From Paractinoplanes atraurantiacus (lineage in GTDB: Bacteria > Actinomycetota > Actinomycetes > Mycobacteriales > Micromonosporaceae): 64,000 bases of DNA. A program made the translations under genes and the position numbers. The stretch is from assembly GCF_900215205.1 (NCBI RefSeq), contig NZ_OBDY01000002.1:205867-269866 (forward strand). Reading direction: 5' to 3'. Numbering within the stretch: the first letter of the stretch is position 1; each line of letters starts with the position of its first letter. Below are positions 63,349 through 64,000 of this stretch, piece by piece. The notes beneath the pieces were generated by a model. That model was given only the letters and a program-made list of their open reading frames with translations. It did no database searches and had not been told where the DNA came from.

Positions 63349-64000
63349 TCAGACCTCCTTCTCCTGGCGCCGGACCAGCGAGAACCACACCGCCGACACG
63401 GCGAGCACGACGAGGAAGAACAGCATGGAGACGGCGGCCGCGTAGCCGAGCCGGAAGTTGGTGAAGCCCTGGTCGTAGACGTACTGCAGGATCGAGCGGG
63501 TGGCGAAGTTCGGGCCGCCGGAGGTCATCAGGTACATCTGGTCGAAGACCTTCAGCGAGGCGATCACCTGAAGCACCGCGACCAGGGTCGTGGTGCGGCC
63601 GAGCATCGGGATGGTGATCCGCCGGATCTGCTGCCACGGGCCCGCGCCGTCGATGGCCGACGCCTCGTAGAGCTCGCGCGGGATCTCCTGGAGCCCGGCC
63701 AGGTAGAGGATGAAGTTGAAGCCGAGCGTCCACCAGACGGTGGTCAGCGCCAGCGACGGCATCGCCCAGTTCGGGTCGCCGAGCCAGGCCGGCGACGCGA
63801 TGCCGATCTTGGACAGCGCCGCCTCGATCAGGCCCAGCTCCGGGGTGTACATGAAGATCCAGATCAGCGCGACGACGGCCGACGGCAGGATGAACGGCGC
63901 GAAGAACGCCAGCCGGAAGAACCAGCGGCCGCGGTTGACCCGGTCGGCGAGCAGCGCGAGGACGAACGCCAGCACGATCAGCGGCGGCGTGGTCAGGATC
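63349..64000 (-). CDS. Sugar ABC transporter permease (MalF type), N-terminal part outside window
   Basis: The frame is open through base 64000, so the start lies beyond the right edge. The visible part has several membrane segments (FFAPFILPSAVVALIWIF) and the contact loop YEASAIDGAGPWQQIRRITI. Its partner is the permease downstream; a binding protein gene is expected just outside the window. Confidence 0.9.
   Translation of the reverse strand, partial: ILTTPPLIVLAFVLALLADRVNRGRWFFRLAFFAPFILPSAVVALIWIFMYTPELGLIEAALSKIGIASPAWLGDPNWAMPSLALTTVWWTLGFNFILYLAGLQEIPRELYEASAIDGAGPWQQIRRITIPMLGRTTTLVAVLQVIASLKVFDQMYLMTSGGPNFATRSILQYVYDQGFTNFRLGYAAAVSMLFFLVVLAVSAVWFSLVRRQEKEV

Overview
The window is very GC-rich, with dense gene overlaps (ATGA/GTGA junctions), many GTG starts and Walker/Rex-style actinobacterial protein families. 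It looks like a chromosomal piece of a filamentous actinomycete; genus cannot be fixed from the sequence. No rRNA, tRNA, CRISPR array or transposase was seen.

Positions 1 to about 43.7 kb are the right-hand part of a trans-acyltransferase polyketide/nonribosomal peptide gene cluster of the leinamycin family. A partial synthase (KR-ACP-KS, open at the left edge) hands over to a 7153-residue synthase with the order DH-ACP-KR | KS-ECH-ACP | KS-DH-KR-MT-ACP | KS-DH-KR-ACP | KS-ACP-ACP-DUF-SH-TE. It contains no acyltransferase domain. The DUF-SH-TE ending is the hallmark of LnmJ-type synthases, in which a PLP-dependent lyase domain leaves sulfur on the chain. Behind it lies a tightly coupled beta-branching cassette: an LnmK-type acyltransferase/decarboxylase, a carrier protein, an HMG synthase, a second carrier protein and a decarboxylating ketosynthase with Ser in place of the active Cys. 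The cluster thus appears to hold two different donor systems for beta-branching, matched by two modules that leave a beta-keto group (the KS-ECH-ACP module and the last one).

From 28.4 to 43.7 kb come accessory genes: a PIG-L deacetylase, a sucrase/ferredoxin-like protein, an acyl-CoA ligase, a DUF3224 protein, a flavin monooxygenase-like protein, a type II thioesterase, an AL-pseudoKR-ACP protein, a free condensation domain, a salicylate synthase, a carrier-condensation protein, a P450 and its ferredoxin. A salicylate-derived unit is therefore likely. Three near-identical 18-bp palindromes (at 31347, 33512 and 42193) sit about 32-33 bp from -10-like hexamers of these transcription units, the position expected for a class II activator such as a Crp/Fnr-type protein. 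The acyltransferase, the loading NRPS, export, resistance and regulator genes are not in the window and probably lie to the left of position 1.

From 43.7 to 54.2 kb is a catabolic region: an alpha/beta hydrolase and a DJ-1-like protein, a GntR/FCD regulator, and a seven-gene operon for an ABC importer with two different ATPases, an aldehyde dehydrogenase and an iron-type alcohol dehydrogenase. From 54.2 kb to the end are a secreted alpha-galactosidase with a ricin-type lectin domain, a quinone oxidoreductase/MarR pair around a twin palindrome, a secreted SnoaL-like protein with a strong palindrome in front, TetR, SDR and LysR genes, a GH51 arabinofuranosidase and two sugar ABC permeases, the last cut by the right edge. 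No stretch above 300 bases lacks a gene.
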